Origin: Arthrobotrys musiformis
Lineage: Eukaryota; Ascomycota; Orbiliomycetes; Orbiliales; Orbiliaceae
DNA: 64,000 bases
Assembly: GCA_036971715.1 (NCBI GenBank)
Contig: JAVHJL010000007.1
Location: 1,488,001-1,552,000, forward strand
Reading direction: 5' to 3'
Notes under the pieces: generated by a model
The model's database searches: none
The model's input: only the letters and a program-made list of their open reading frames with translations
Told to the model about the DNA's origin: nothing
Shown: piece by piece, positions 1-11,536 of the stretch
How the letters are laid out: each line of letters opens with the position of its first letter
Position numbering within the stretch: the stretch's first letter is position 1
Program-made: the position numbers and the translations under genes

Positions 1-240
1 GAGGCTGAAGCCTCCAGCTCGACATCTAGCTCCCATGAGGTTTCAAGCCCAGTAATACGTAGGGCAGAGAGGGCAGCCTCAGACGCCGGAGGACGCAAGG
101 TAGAGCAGATCCGGGGCCCGGAGAGTCGGGAAGAAAAAGAGTTCCAAAATCTAGATGGGCAGAGGAAACAGCATTCCAAAGCGCCCCGCATTTCAAATAG
201 TATGTACTTCAATTTTCAGTACTTTCTAAACCGAAGCTAA
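1..240 (+). CDS. possible 3' end of a gene cut by the window edge
   Basis: Frame 1 is open from the first base to a TAA at 238-240, giving about 79 residues with no start codon in view. The translation is rich in Ser, Glu and Arg (it begins EAEASSSTSSSHEVSS), which fits a disordered C-terminal tail. I see no domain, so no function is proposed. An open stretch of 240 bp can arise by chance, and the last part could be intronic. Confidence is therefore modest. Confidence 0.4.
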   Translation, partial: EAEASSSTSSSHEVSSPVIRRAERAASDAGGRKVEQIRGPESREEKEFQNLDGQRKQHSKAPRISNSMYFNFQYFLNRS

Positions 241-1782
241 TAGAATCGGATGGTAGTTATCCATGAAAAAGACGAATTTCCTACGAGGCAACCCTCGTGG
301 GACTATCCTCCCGACCCTTATTGCTCAGCTATGCCCTTTAGAAGGTTTCAGTAGCTGTCTCAGTACTTAGCGGTAATCGCAGGAAATAAATTGAACAACG
401 ACATGGGACAAGCTATATTTTTCATGCGAATGTATCATGTATATATATAGTCTCGAGGCCAGATATATATACATATACGTATAAGGAGTCGTACCAACTA
501 CGGTATTTGGTTGTGTTAGCTACATCTGTTATCATGCTTCATAGACTAATTCAATTCTAGATATTTCCTAGCGAATACGTACGTCATTCCACCTCGTTAT
601 GAAGCCGAGGAGGTTACGCTCTCAGCTGGGAATTCTCAATCCCGATTCAGCGGCGGCATGCCCGACTGCAAGTCGGGGTCCTCCCATACTTAGGTAATCC
701 CCCCCTGAGGGCGAGGATCCCAAAATGTGTTGTTTTTGCTAGAAGGTTCTATTAAAATTATTGTAATTACCTAAATACTAGTGTGAATATATAGTATAGT
801 AGTAGCTGTAGTGGCTGTAGTGGCTGTAGTACTAGTGGTGATCTCGGTGCAGTCGGGGTTGAGTGGCGCCGCAGGCGCCTACTTTTAACAAGTTAGCTTT
901 TAAATAAGCGAAATACCTTCATGATCAGGAACATTCGGCATAAATATAGTCGACTCTAGAGGGATAGTATAGTATGATAATATCTTATGACCTCATCGGC
1001 TTCAAAAGTGGCAGTTAGATCCTAGATAACTATAGCAGTATCTTTTTGGAACATCGGATCCAACGTATGCACGCATTTGCATATATAGAATCGCAGGCTG
1101 ATCCCAGTCTCGGCACTAGGCCCGGGCTGATCCAGAGTTGTGGATCTAGACAATTTCCAACAAACAACGCTGAGTGTGAAAAATGATAAAAGCCCTGTTC
1201 AGCAATTCATTTAGAACTAGGTAAACTGTCCACCTGCAAAAATAAACATTTATAATCCGAGGTTGACTAATGAGCCACATTCATTGAGGCCGCACTCCAC
1301 CCCTCAAACTTGAGGAGGCACACAGAAGAAGTTTTTGCTACGGCTGAGGCTTCGGTTTGCATGCATCGGCCTGACCCTAGCGATTTTCCAGTGCCTCTAC
1401 CGTTATTAGATAGAATTCGCGCTTCCATAGCTCCGCATCCTAATCCCGAATATCAGATGATATCCCAATATAATGCTAATATTCTTTATTGGAAAATATG
1501 CGGCTCGGGCAAGTTAGTAGTTTATGTATATTGTGAGTATTATTGCTGCTTGCGTCCTTCGTGGTCTTTGAGCAACAGACATGGCAACAAGGCATTAGCG
1601 GCGTGTACGTAGCACACAAGACTGATGCAGTGGTGTTGAAACAAAACGGCATGTTCGATCTAGATCTATCGAGGAAGACTTCATAAGAAAAGCACTAGTT
1701 TTTAAACGGTCTCCAAACTCTCTAATTTACTAGCGTATAAATGCCAAGTACCTACAAAGGGGTATCAATTTAAACTAAATAC

Positions 1783-1840
1783 ACGTCTTCCCCTGGCATC
1801 GAGGCGACGTTTTCCCCTGGCATCGAGGCGACGTCTTCCC
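1783..1840. repeat. 24-bp tandem repeat
   Basis: Two near-identical 24-bp units (1783-1806 and 1807-1830; core CCCCTGGCATCGAGGCG) differ at one base, and a third partial unit runs to 1840. A CCA-triplet run follows directly. Confidence 0.85.
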
Positions 1841-2258
1841 ACCGGCCACCACCTCCACCACCACCACCACCAGCAGCATAAGTAAACAAACGCGTGCCCA
1901 TCTGCCTGCAGCAATTCCAGCGATTCCAATAGTTCCAGTCGCTCCAGTAGTTCCAATAATTGCAATAGTTCCTGTACTTCTATAATTGAATAGTTAATTA
2001 TAGTAATAATAGTAGTTTAAACAAAAAAAAAAAAAATTAATGATAAAGAGATAGAAGTATAGGGGGTATACCCGGTATACGAGACAAGGCATACCCCTGG
2101 CGCAGAGACAAGGCATACCCCTACTATTTTTAATATAACAAACGGAATTTGTTGGCGCCCAACGATGCGCGTCCTTAAGTATGTAAATGCTGAGCGGCCC
2201 TGGTGCCGCCTTTTTACGGCCACGACACCGGAGTCTTTGTCAACCCAAATACACCCGT

Positions 2259-2330
2259 TACACATATATATACGTTCCACTCGTTACACACGTTACACAT
2301 ATACGTTCCACTCGTTACACACGATCATTT
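2259..2330. repeat. short tandem repeats upstream of the Thr-rich gene
   Basis: Repeated CGTTACACATATACGTTCCACT and CGTTACACA blocks lie within 80 bp of the ATG at 2342, so they fall in the probable promoter or 5' leader. A related pair, GAGACAAGGCATACCCCT, occurs twice at about 2080-2125. Confidence 0.7.
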
Positions 2331-2341
2331 GATATTCAGCC

Positions 2342-3973
2342 ATGAAGTTTTCAATTCTCGTTGCTTCTTTTGCATTGTCGGCACTTGCAGATTATCGCCC
2401 TGACGATAAGTACTGTTGGGACCGGTGGGACAAGTGGGACCACCATTGTCCATCGACGACTACCAAGTACGGCGGAACTATTACCATAACTGTCAGTGCC
2501 CATCCATGTTATGGCGGCAGATATATGCGATTTGGTTTATTAACTGACTGAATTAATGCAATACAGTCCACCAAAACGTGCACATCGATCAAGCTTGTCA
2601 ATAAGACCAAGACCGTCAGTCCCAAGACGATCACGGTCACGGGCATGCCAGGAACCACCACTGTGACGTCCACTCTTACTTTGAATCCTAGCCAATTGAC
2701 AGCTGTAGGTTCCCCCATTTTGTTTTTTAATTCAAATCTTGATATATGTATATATGTCTAACTCTTGAAATTGTAATTGGTAGACTGTTACCAAAACTAC
2801 GACGGAAGAGACCACCGTCACAATTCCAACCACTGTCACCCTGCCCGGCGAGGAGCAGACAACCACAACGACTATTACTTTGCCGGGAGAAGGTGAGGTT
2901 GTGACTGTTACGGAACCCACTACCGTCACATTACCTGGCGCAGAGACTACCCTAACCGAAGAGCCTGTGACAACCACCACCACCACGACTATTACTCTAC
3001 CCGGCGAGGGTGAGGTTGTCACCGTCACTGAACCCACCACCATTACTCTCCCAGGTGAAGAAGTCACTACTACAGAATCGACGACAACCACGACCACAAT
3101 CACGGATTCCACCACTATCACTGACTCTACCACAATCACGGATTCAACAACTATCACGGATTCAACCACTATCACGGATTCAACCACTATCACGGATTCA
3201 ACCACTATCACGGATTCAACCACTATCACGGATTCAACCACTATTACCGAGCCAACCACTATCACGGATTCCACCACTATCACTGACTCTACCACTATCA
3301 CTGACTCTACCACTATCACTGAGCCGACGACATTGACGATTACGGATTCCACAACGATCACTGATTCTACCACAATTACCGACTCCACCACTATTACCGA
3401 CTCCACTACAATTACTGACTCAACCACGATAACTACCACGACTTCCACCACCCAAACTATCACCAGTACCAGTACCCTACCAGGTAGCACCACAACCGCA
3501 ACCACTTCTGTCGCTGCTTGTCCTACCGGTGATCCAGTCATCAATGGCAACTTTGAATCAACCCTTAGCGGGTCGTGGACCGCTCTAGAAGCTGGCGATG
3601 CCGATGTCGAACGCATCTCCGTTGGTGGCACAAATGGGGTCGCTCTTCGAGCCCGAATTAATAGCGGCAACGGCAACCTGCCACAGCATATCATCCAGGC
3701 CGTTACAGTTTGCCCTGGTATTACAGGGTATCCTTCGACGCCAGAAGAACAACCACTGCCGGCAGCGTTTCCGCGGTACTTTACGTCAACGATACCCCGC
3801 TAGCCGGCGGTACTATAACAGCTACTAGTTTCCAAGCTGTATCTCTGATTAACTCGGGTATCTTTTCAACTACGGCCAATAGCATTACTGTGAGGATCTC
3901 GTTTACCTATGCCCAGTCAACCAGCTCGCAAAAGGAAGTCCAGGTCGATAATATCGCCCTCACCAGGCTTTAG
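2342..3973 (+). CDS. secreted Thr-rich mucin-like protein with C-terminal CBM-like domain; frameshifted
   Basis: Three exons: 2342-2491, 2567-2704 and 2784-3973. The introns (75 and 79 nt) have donors GTCAGT and GTAGGT and branch-like CTGAC/CTAAC. Exon 1 starts with a signal peptide (MKFSILVASFALSALA). A Thr/Val-rich stretch follows, then roughly 19 six-residue units of the TTITDS/TTITEP type at about 3091-3441. The C-terminal part (from about 3525, NGNFES...) resembles carbohydrate-binding beta-sandwich modules found on fungal secreted proteins. The Thr repeats suggest an O-glycosylated stalk at the cell surface. The frame changes near 3720: reading passes from ...VTVCPG to YRVSFDARR only if one base is missing. 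No intron can explain this, since both sides are contiguous homologous sequence. It may be an assembly error or a real lesion; the intact protein would be about 490 residues. Confidence 0.78.
3091..3441 (+). repeat. 18-bp coding repeats encoding TTITDS
   Basis: About 19 tandem 18-bp units encode TTITDS, with occasional TTITEP. Central units (about 3140-3240) are almost identical at the DNA level (ACTATCACGGATTCAACC), while outer units vary at third positions. This points to recent expansion in the middle. The opposite strand is also open here, as an artefact of the repeat. Confidence 0.9.
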
Positions 3974-6116
3974 TCAGGTCACCAGTATCTTAGCAGGATT
4001 TCAAACCCCCCTTTTTGTAATACTAGTTGTAATAATTATTTTTCTACCAAATCGCAAACGCCGTGTATGAGCCTTAAACGTAGGTCAGGGAATGTTATAT
4101 TATTTCGACACGACAAATCGCAACGCAAAACCCTAGTTAAAATCCAACAGCTGTGACTGTACGATGCGGTAAACCCAAGATTGGTCACAAGATTAATATC
4201 AGCTCTTCATGTCATGTCGGTGTTTATAATGATCGTAAAACCTAAGGCTTGTACGAATTTTGGCGCTAAACAAGAGCGAAGAAAAAAAACAGGTGTATCT
4301 TATTCGAAATACAGTTTAGAGTACGAAAATCGCCAGTAAGAAATGAGCAGAACTCACTAAGTCGGAACAAGGCTTGAAGGTTTCTTATAGTCACAAGTGA
4401 GGGTATTCGTGAAAGACATCAAACATGTGTTGCCAAGAGTTCGCCCCAGTCCGGTACAATGATGTCGTGTAACGACGGACGTGCGGGTCTGGAACCTGTG
4501 TTGGCTGGCACCGCGAGACCATGCGGGTACAAAAAATTGAAAAGTACAAAAAAAGACTCTCAAACAGGGAATCAAATTTTAATCATCTGCGGCCAACTCT
4601 GGTTTACGAGACAAGATTGTACTTTCTGAAGCCTTCATGTAATATTATGTTGGAAAACAAAAAATTGTAAGGATAACTCAACTTTCGAAGGGTGCATGAT
4701 ATCATCCTGAGTGCGAGTAGTCTCGGCGGACCTTCCTGTGTTGGAGTGCGAAGCGGCCTCGTCGTTGAGAGGTTCGGTTTGCAACGTTAACAGGTAGCAA
4801 AATATTATGCCAACAGCCAACCCAAGTATACCACTTTAATTTAAACAGTCTTTGCTAGAGATTTGGGGGGTGAGTATTTCTAATTGCGTTAACTGGGGCA
4901 TCCATAAACCTGCAAAAGAAAACGGGATCGAGGTTACACACTGGTATGCGCTAAGGTAATAATGACTGGTGTGATCTATTATTGAGAAGGGTTCCAGAAT
5001 TCCTGAATATACGCGTATAGAAAGGCGCGAGCTAGGTGAGATTACGGTTTAGATCGAGGTAACAGTGTCGTGTGAGATCTCAAGGTACTGCTTTTCACAG
5101 GACGAGTGCGAATGAGATGAACTATCAAGCGGTATTACGCCACACATGGTTGCCACAAAGGGCTAACTAAACATTACAGAAATGCTAGCTGTAAATCTAA
5201 ACTCTTCTCTAGTCACCCACTAATGGGAAGGGAGGCCCATGCGCACGTAGACTCGAGTTGTCTGGAAGACTACGTGTGAAGACTGGATACGAGTTTTGAT
5301 CATTGATCACGTTGAAGAGCTTGTCAGCTTTCGCTTGCACTACGATGTGCCTGAGATGGCAAACCTCACGCAACCACGGCCTTATAACCTGCTAACTATT
5401 GAACGCTAAAAATCCAACGCGTCTCAACGCATTTGCAGAAGCAAATATTGGGCTAGCCCTGGTTTAACAGCTGCACGGCATGGCATCCCTGGCTTCGAGA
5501 CCAATGGCGTCTCTGCAAACGGCCCGGCATAAACGAGAGCGCGCGCAATCGCACAGTCAGCCCGAAGAAGGGGCCCATCAGGACGATGTTACCTTAAAGG
5601 CAGGTAAACAAATCCGACCCTCATACCTACTCGGCCTGGGCGAAATTTTGTGGCGACTTCAGCCAAGAACAACTAAAGCAATAACAGCACTCGCCTACTA
5701 TATCAGCTCAAAGCGGTATATTAACCGAATGCGTGTGCTGTTCCCGATCGGGGCCGTATTGCTCCCAATCGACCGGAGCATAAGTACGTGAATACTCAAG
5801 TCAGGTTGGCTTAGGTTCTTATCGGTGTCTATATTGGGGGTAGCGTCGAAGTTCCCGATTCCATTATTCGCCTAGAGCGAGTATGTCTCTGGGAGAGCAT
5901 ATGCTCTGGTGTGAGCGTGGTCCTACCGGCCAGGAATTTGGGCTGGAGGCGCCCATTACAGGGCCTCCGGGGACTAGAGAGGCATCTGTGCTTTGTGGTT
6001 AGCCATGGCTGCGGTGAACACTGCAAGCCATAGCGAGATGTTAACAGTAGTGACCATACAGAATTTGAACGAGTTCGAGGAGTTAAATACAAGCGCGGAC
6101 AGCACTGAAACAAAGT
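3974..6116. other. intergenic region, no gene seen
   Basis: About 2.1 kb between the Thr-rich gene and the 3' end of the minus-strand regulator. Only short ORFs without recognisable protein features are present. A TTTACGAGACAAGAT sequence near 4604 belongs to the dispersed TCTCGTA motif described elsewhere. Confidence 0.5.
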
Positions 6117-7968
6117 TCAGTAATCAGAAACTCGGACCACGTCTCCAGGCATGACACGGCCGCCGTTCGCGTAGACTTCATGCTCAGAGGCCAGCTCACG
6201 TATTGTCTCCTCCACCCACCGAAGCGGCCCTGCCCAATCCGGGCCTAGGCGATTCACGATTCCCTCGCATATCATCCTAGGTGTTTCCTCTAGCCACCAT
6301 GTTGTCTCTGCATTGTTACCAATGCCAAATTCTTCAGCTTGCGACTGAGGCGGCTCCGCAACAAACGATATCGCCAGACGTCTCATCCGCCACCAGACGG
6401 CAAAGTAGTGTGCAACGAGTACATATGATCTCTCATCCTTAAGGTTGACATGCGCCAGCATCGTTGGGTCGCATCCTGCAGCCCAGTGAAACACAACCCT
6501 TATAACTACGGAGAGCACCCGCCTAGTAATCTTCCGAGGGGATGTCATAATCGTCATTACTGCGACTAAGCAGTGAAGGGATAATAGATCGACCACCTGG
6601 TCTGATCCTTCAGAAATAATGGCTCCTCCGGGAGCCCATGCATCCTGTGAGTATATATCAACTTCCGGTAGCAACATTTCCAATCCCTCGAATCTGTACT
6701 CTCCGAAATTATATGTCTCGTACACTTCCGTCCAAAACGACCTTTCTATCCATATACTTTTGGTGATAAGACGAAACTCCGGGAAATGTACAAAGGCTCT
6801 CACAAGATCTTTAGACCCGGTTAGTATGACGAGGCTGGAGTATATCGCCGCATCCAGGTCCTCTAAGGGAGATGACCATGTATGTACTATCAGCAACACG
6901 GTTGTGGCGAAGACGGCGCACATGTTCGCGCCCGGGACAATAGGAAACCCGGAGGTACCCTTCGGCGTTAGCGCGTTGCGGAAGGACTCCAACGCCTGTA
7001 CGACATGGTTGGATTCGTTAACGGTTTGTACAGGGATTGAGTGGAGGTGGCGCTGGTGGGCTGCTGACACTGCTAGGATTATGTGGTAGTAGAACACATT
7101 CTTTAATGGGCCGAACGTCGCGTTAGTACGAAAAAAAAAGTGTTCGTCTCTGAGAACTGACTGCGGAAGATGCAGATCGAGATGGGAAATATTTTCTGAG
7201 GGGAAAACACTCACCTCACAGCCTGTTTGGAACGTAAGGTCCCTCCAAGGGGCAATGGTCAGCGACGCATAGGGAACGGTAGTGGATGTTACTTGGAGAT
7301 AGAAACAATGGAGCTCCACATCGGTGAGCGAGATCTCTCCGCTCTTGGCTCCTACATTTAAGGAGGTAGAAGGGGCGGCCTGCCACGGGCTGCCAATGGT
7401 GGGCACTAATTGATCCGCATTCGGCCCGTACCAGGGCGTACCGGGGGGCTCATCTTCATTGAGGGCCGCGAAATTGGTGGGAATAACCACTGCGTCCTTT
7501 TTTTGAACGGTAGATGACACAGCGGAACTACTTCCGGGGGGAGAGAGTATGGCTCTTCCTCGTAGAATTTCAATACCGCGCGCTGCGATGTCGCTACTGG
7601 AAACGGTGATAAATTCCGATGCGCTAGGGTCTCCATCGGACACCTGGCGTTTCTTGCGGATACGGACCGGTTTGCCAGGTATTTCTCCCGCTATCTTCTC
7701 GTAAACGCAAGCACCCGACACACGGACGCAGTTATCACAGATTGGTTTGCCTTCATCGCACTATGAACCGGGTCATAGACTCGTCAATTACCGCACGACT
7801 TCAACAATAACGAGCCGGGCGATCCTCCAAGACAGTTTTCTGGAACAATACCTTAATTCTTTTCTCCTTGCACAATCTACAGCCGTGCCGGGACTTACTA
7901 TGGTGGCGCCTTGTGCTCTGTAAGCGCCTGGCGGACGATCCCGCTTGCAACTGTAACGCGGCGAACAT
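6117..7968 (-). CDS. Zn(II)2Cys6 fungal transcription factor
   Basis: Minus strand, three exons: 7968-7852, 7760-7215 and 7160-6117, giving 568 residues. Exon 1 ends in HGCRLCKEKRIK and exon 2 continues CDEGKPICDNCVRVSGAC, so the 91-nt intron splits a complete CX2CX6CX6CX2CX6C zinc cluster at residues 30-57. This is the nuclear DNA-binding domain. The rest resembles the C-terminal regulatory region of fungal Zn2Cys6 proteins; the KSRHGCxxCK...KCDE pattern is of the Upc2-like kind, but the target is unknown. The 54-nt intron at 7161-7214 has a GTGAGT donor, is a multiple of three and has no stop, so retention would add 18 residues. It is a paralogue of the plus-strand gene at 9820, with matching intron positions. 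The two genes are divergent and share a 1.85-kb upstream region. Confidence 0.87.
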
Positions 7969-9819
7969 TATTGGGGTGATATAAGCTTCGAGACGGGACC
8001 TAAGGGCAAAAGAAAAGAGGGCTCTGATTCCACGAACACAGACTGATTGACCGGTCTAGATAGCCTTCGCTTCGTTCTAGTAAATGCGTGACATCCTACC
8101 AGTGCGGGGCTAAATCCATCCTTCCCAAGTGCACTCTCGCAAGGCCGTCGGGTATATATACTTGCGGATGACTCCTCAACCGAGTCTCCGCCATCGGCTA
8201 CTTAGTGGAAGGCGGCATTATCGACCCCCAATCAAGTGCATGAGGGTTGCGGTAACCGCGCAGGATAGGATTTGTCAAATGGGTCGATAAAGTCTACAAA
8301 AGTACCGAGTTCCTCGCGAGACGCACGCAAGTGGTACCGGGCCCATAGAGTTCGCCATATTTGCAGGTGATTGCTTTAGGTCAACCTGTGGGAACTCCGG
8401 CCGAGCCTGGTCACATAGACTGCTTCCTGCAGGTAAGTGACTCGAGCTGATAGGAGACCAACTACGGACACGGAATTAGCCGTCCTAGAAGCTCGAGGGC
8501 CGCATTGGCATAGGCATGACTCTTAATTCTGGTCATTATTGTGTTTCTATTGCCCCATATGGTGGTTTATTGAATCAATGAAATTTCGAAACCATCTACT
8601 GATAATATTTACAAATGCGATGCACGCAAGGACCTCAGGGCAACGATCGCGATGTGGCCCAGACTCGTAGCGATAGTATCAATATTTGGAAGCGGAAGAG
8701 AAGCCTGCAAGCCTGTGAGGCGGTGGGGATTCGTGTGCTGGTGCAATGCCGTCAAGATTTCTTCTGGGTTCGGCGCTCGTGCGCGTGCTTCTCAACGTTT
8801 AAATTTGGTGTTGAGAAGCGGTAGGCCCAAAATTAGTGAGATCGCTTAGTCTGGAACATTCGAACATGCACTGTCACATTATTGGTTGAATTGCCAGGAC
8901 CCTTGGCTTGGGGGAGAACACGAGCCATTTTAGGCAAGGTCTCGGTAAGGTTAGGACCCGCTTGGCATTGAAAAGACCTGCATGCAACATATGCCTCAGC
9001 CTTGAATTCGAATTCGATACTTCGCCAAGTTACATATGGCCGAGACTCGCGTCACATTGTAGATATTCGGAATGTCGCTTTAGAGCCGAGTACTGTTGAA
9101 TACTCCTGGGCTCCGGATCTTCTAACGGAGCAGAAGAGGGTGGCCGGCGGACTTTGACTGTATAACTACGGTCCGAATTTCCCAACACCAACGCCATTCG
9201 CCGTTGTGAGGGTTCAGCGGTAAGTTCGGAACCCGGGTTTTTAGGGGTGTTTTGTGATACTATTTGCGATTTCGCCCCATCGTGAAGGCTTGCTTCCAAT
9301 GATATAGTCATAGGCTACGTTCCCTATGGTTGCGTATTCTCGACCCGAAAGCTCCAGCTTCAATCCAGCAGCCAAACGTTATGCTGGCAATGCGGGCGGA
9401 GTGGGAACTTACGGTTCATGATATTTAGTCGAACCGTGACCCCACTCAGCGCTAGGTCTCAAATTGAATACGTACTGTACATCAAATTGCTCTATTGGTT
9501 GACCTAGCTGACTTCGCTGACGTTGTTTATGGATCGTTCACCTATCTTACACTGCCGCAGATTGAACGGTTACCAATTTGGTAGGTCCCTTTGCACGCCT
9601 GTACTACTGGTAACTATTGCTAGCCCTGCGGAAAATATAGACTTTCTAATTCCTCCGCGGCAAGTTGCTAGGGCTATTCCGTACTCTTTGGTGGGGTAAG
9701 ATTAGGGAGTGCTAGGCCGCAGAGATTGCAAACCCCCAAACTACCATCCCGCCACGAAATAGTGCCTGACAAAATACCAGAGCAAGTTGGAAATACTGAA
9801 ACTCGGGCCCCGGAACGAT
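7969..9819. other. shared upstream region of two divergent regulators
   Basis: About 1.85 kb between the starts of two paralogous, divergently transcribed Zn2Cys6 genes. Small ORFs on both strands show no domain or signal peptide. TATA-like GGTATATATAC lies near 8152. No repeated operator could be picked out by eye. Confidence 0.5.
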
Positions 9820-11536
9820 ATGTCCACGATTATCGAAGATTCGGAATCACGGCCACCGCGAGACAGACCTGATCGAAGCCAACCCCGACGTTCCCACAGC
9901 AAAAGCCGTGCCGGTTGCAGGACTTGTAAAGAGAGAAAGGTCAAGGTGGGTATTAGTCCCGGAAGACTCCTCACGGGACGTCTGAATAGTAGGATGCCGG
10001 GTTCTAATGGAGGGGTAGTGCGATGAATCTCATCCTACATGCGAAAATTGTGTGCGCGCCCGAAGGACATGTCTTTATGAGCCCGCTAAGGGGGAACTAC
10101 CCGTACCACCTGTCCGGAAACGCAGGAGGAGGAAGTTAGAGGGTCAAGGACCCACTTATGTTAACCTCGTGGGAAACAACGTAGCCCAGAGAAATCGGGA
10201 AGCCGTACGGGATATTTTTCGAGCCACCTTAGCCCCAAATACTCAGGGTGCTTCCCGGACTCCTGGGAATACTATGACGCCTCCTTCCATCGACAACAGG
10301 CCGCTAACGATCGCGACTCGAGGAATAACGCCCCCTCAGATTGGGCACGCATGGGCTGCCGCGCCAGGAACCTGCCTCAGAATTTGCACGCAAGGAATAA
10401 GAATCGGGCCTACGGATCTCGAGCTCATCGATCTGTACCGTTCCGTAACATCGAAGTCCATTCCGTTCGCCAACGTGCAAGATCAGCCCTGGCAATCACA
10501 TGCTTTCGAGATTTCTACCCAGGTAAACCCTCCTCCTGTTAACAAATATTCTCCTTCGTCGCCGTACGACTAGATTCACATCGCAGCCTCACATGCAAGG
10601 AATCTTTTTCTCTAATCCTCGACTTAGAACCCGCACTTCTACCATATCACCCTCGCGATATCGGCTGCTCATTTACGTTATTTGCGTGGCTCTTCGACGC
10701 CAAACGCCAATGAAACGAATCACCTTTGTAAGGCAATTGCAGCGTACCGATCTATAATATCCCATCCGGACCCCTCCGGGTTTCCTGTTTCTGTCTCGGC
10801 CGACGTACGCACGATCTTCGCTACCTCCACCCTCCTGGTAGCGTATCTATGGAGCTGTCCACAGGACGATATCTACACGAACATATTAGTTCTTACAGGC
10901 TCGAGGCACCTCGTCAGGGCCTTCTGGTCCCGCCCAGAATTTCAAGTCATTTACACCACAGTCAATATAAATCCTGATTACTGGGGGGCTACTTACGCAT
11001 CGTACAATATCGGCGAATACCGAACTCGCGGCCTGGAGATGCTGTTTCCGGGGCGTAACATTTACTCGCAGGAAAATATTTTTACGAACCCGGAGGCTCC
11101 TTTCGAAAGTCCTACTCAAGTGATAGATTTGGGATCGGTCACCCGGTTGGCGGTGGTCATAACCGTGATCTCATCACCCGGCAGAATCGAACGGCGAATT
11201 TTCGCGATGATAATCAAGATAGTTTTTGCGTGGGTAGCCGGAAGCAGCTCCACCTTCCTAGTACTCGTGAAACAGAAAACTAGAAGGGCTTATGTGCTCA
11301 CCGCACACTTCTTCGCTGCCGTCTGGAAAGTGGGGCGCCTGGCAAGAGGTTTCGCCGACGAAAGACCTGAAAACGACTACGATCAATTTATCATAGGTGA
11401 CGACCCGTCAAGAACCTGGTGGGTAACTGAGGGCCCTCGCAGTTTGTGCAAAACCATCGTTGAGGATCTAGGCGGTGAATGGGAGGAGTGGCTTGGTTGG
11501 GTGAGAGCTACGATCGAAGACTTGGATGGGGAATAG
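9820..11536 (+). CDS. Zn(II)2Cys6 fungal transcription factor, paralogue of the 6117-7968 gene
   Basis: Exon 1 is 9820-9945 (ATG chosen as the first in frame). Intron 1 is 9946-10018 (GTGGGT...GTAG). Exon 2 starts TGCGATGAA and completes the zinc cluster CRTCKERKVKCDESHPTCENC...C. Exon 2 ends at 10522 before GTAAAC. Two acceptors are possible. The one at 10627, after CTAATCCTCGACTTAG, gives a 105-nt intron and an intact 511-residue protein. The one at 10586 gives a 64-nt intron at the position used by the paralogue and restores a GIFFSNPRLRT segment like its FFFRTN, but then a base is missing near 10635. The C-terminal half (SAAHLRYL..., GSRHLVRAFWSRPEF, YNIGEYRTRGLEMLFP) aligns well with the paralogue. 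Nuclear regulator; target unknown. Confidence 0.83.

Larger units (their letters stand above)
241..2341. other. intergenic region with simple repeats, no gene seen
   Basis: No convincing gene. The stretch holds triplet-like repeats (GTAGTGGCT type near 800-840), a 24-bp tandem repeat at 1783-1840, a CCA-rich run near 1849-1875, TTCCAGTAG-like 9-mers near 1917-1977, a poly-A tract near 2022-2036, and tandem units made of CGTTACACATATACGTTCCACT just before the gene at 2342. Small ORFs here are low-complexity readings of these repeats. Confidence 0.6.

Noticed and set aside
1765..1965. minus-strand ORF with a run of Trp
   Set aside because: It is a translation of the CCA triplet run and the 24-bp and 9-bp repeats, not a protein.
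2732..3694. 320-codon minus-strand ORF
   Set aside because: It is the reverse reading of the TTITDS repeats (VIVVES units) and is explained by the plus-strand gene with signal peptide and introns.
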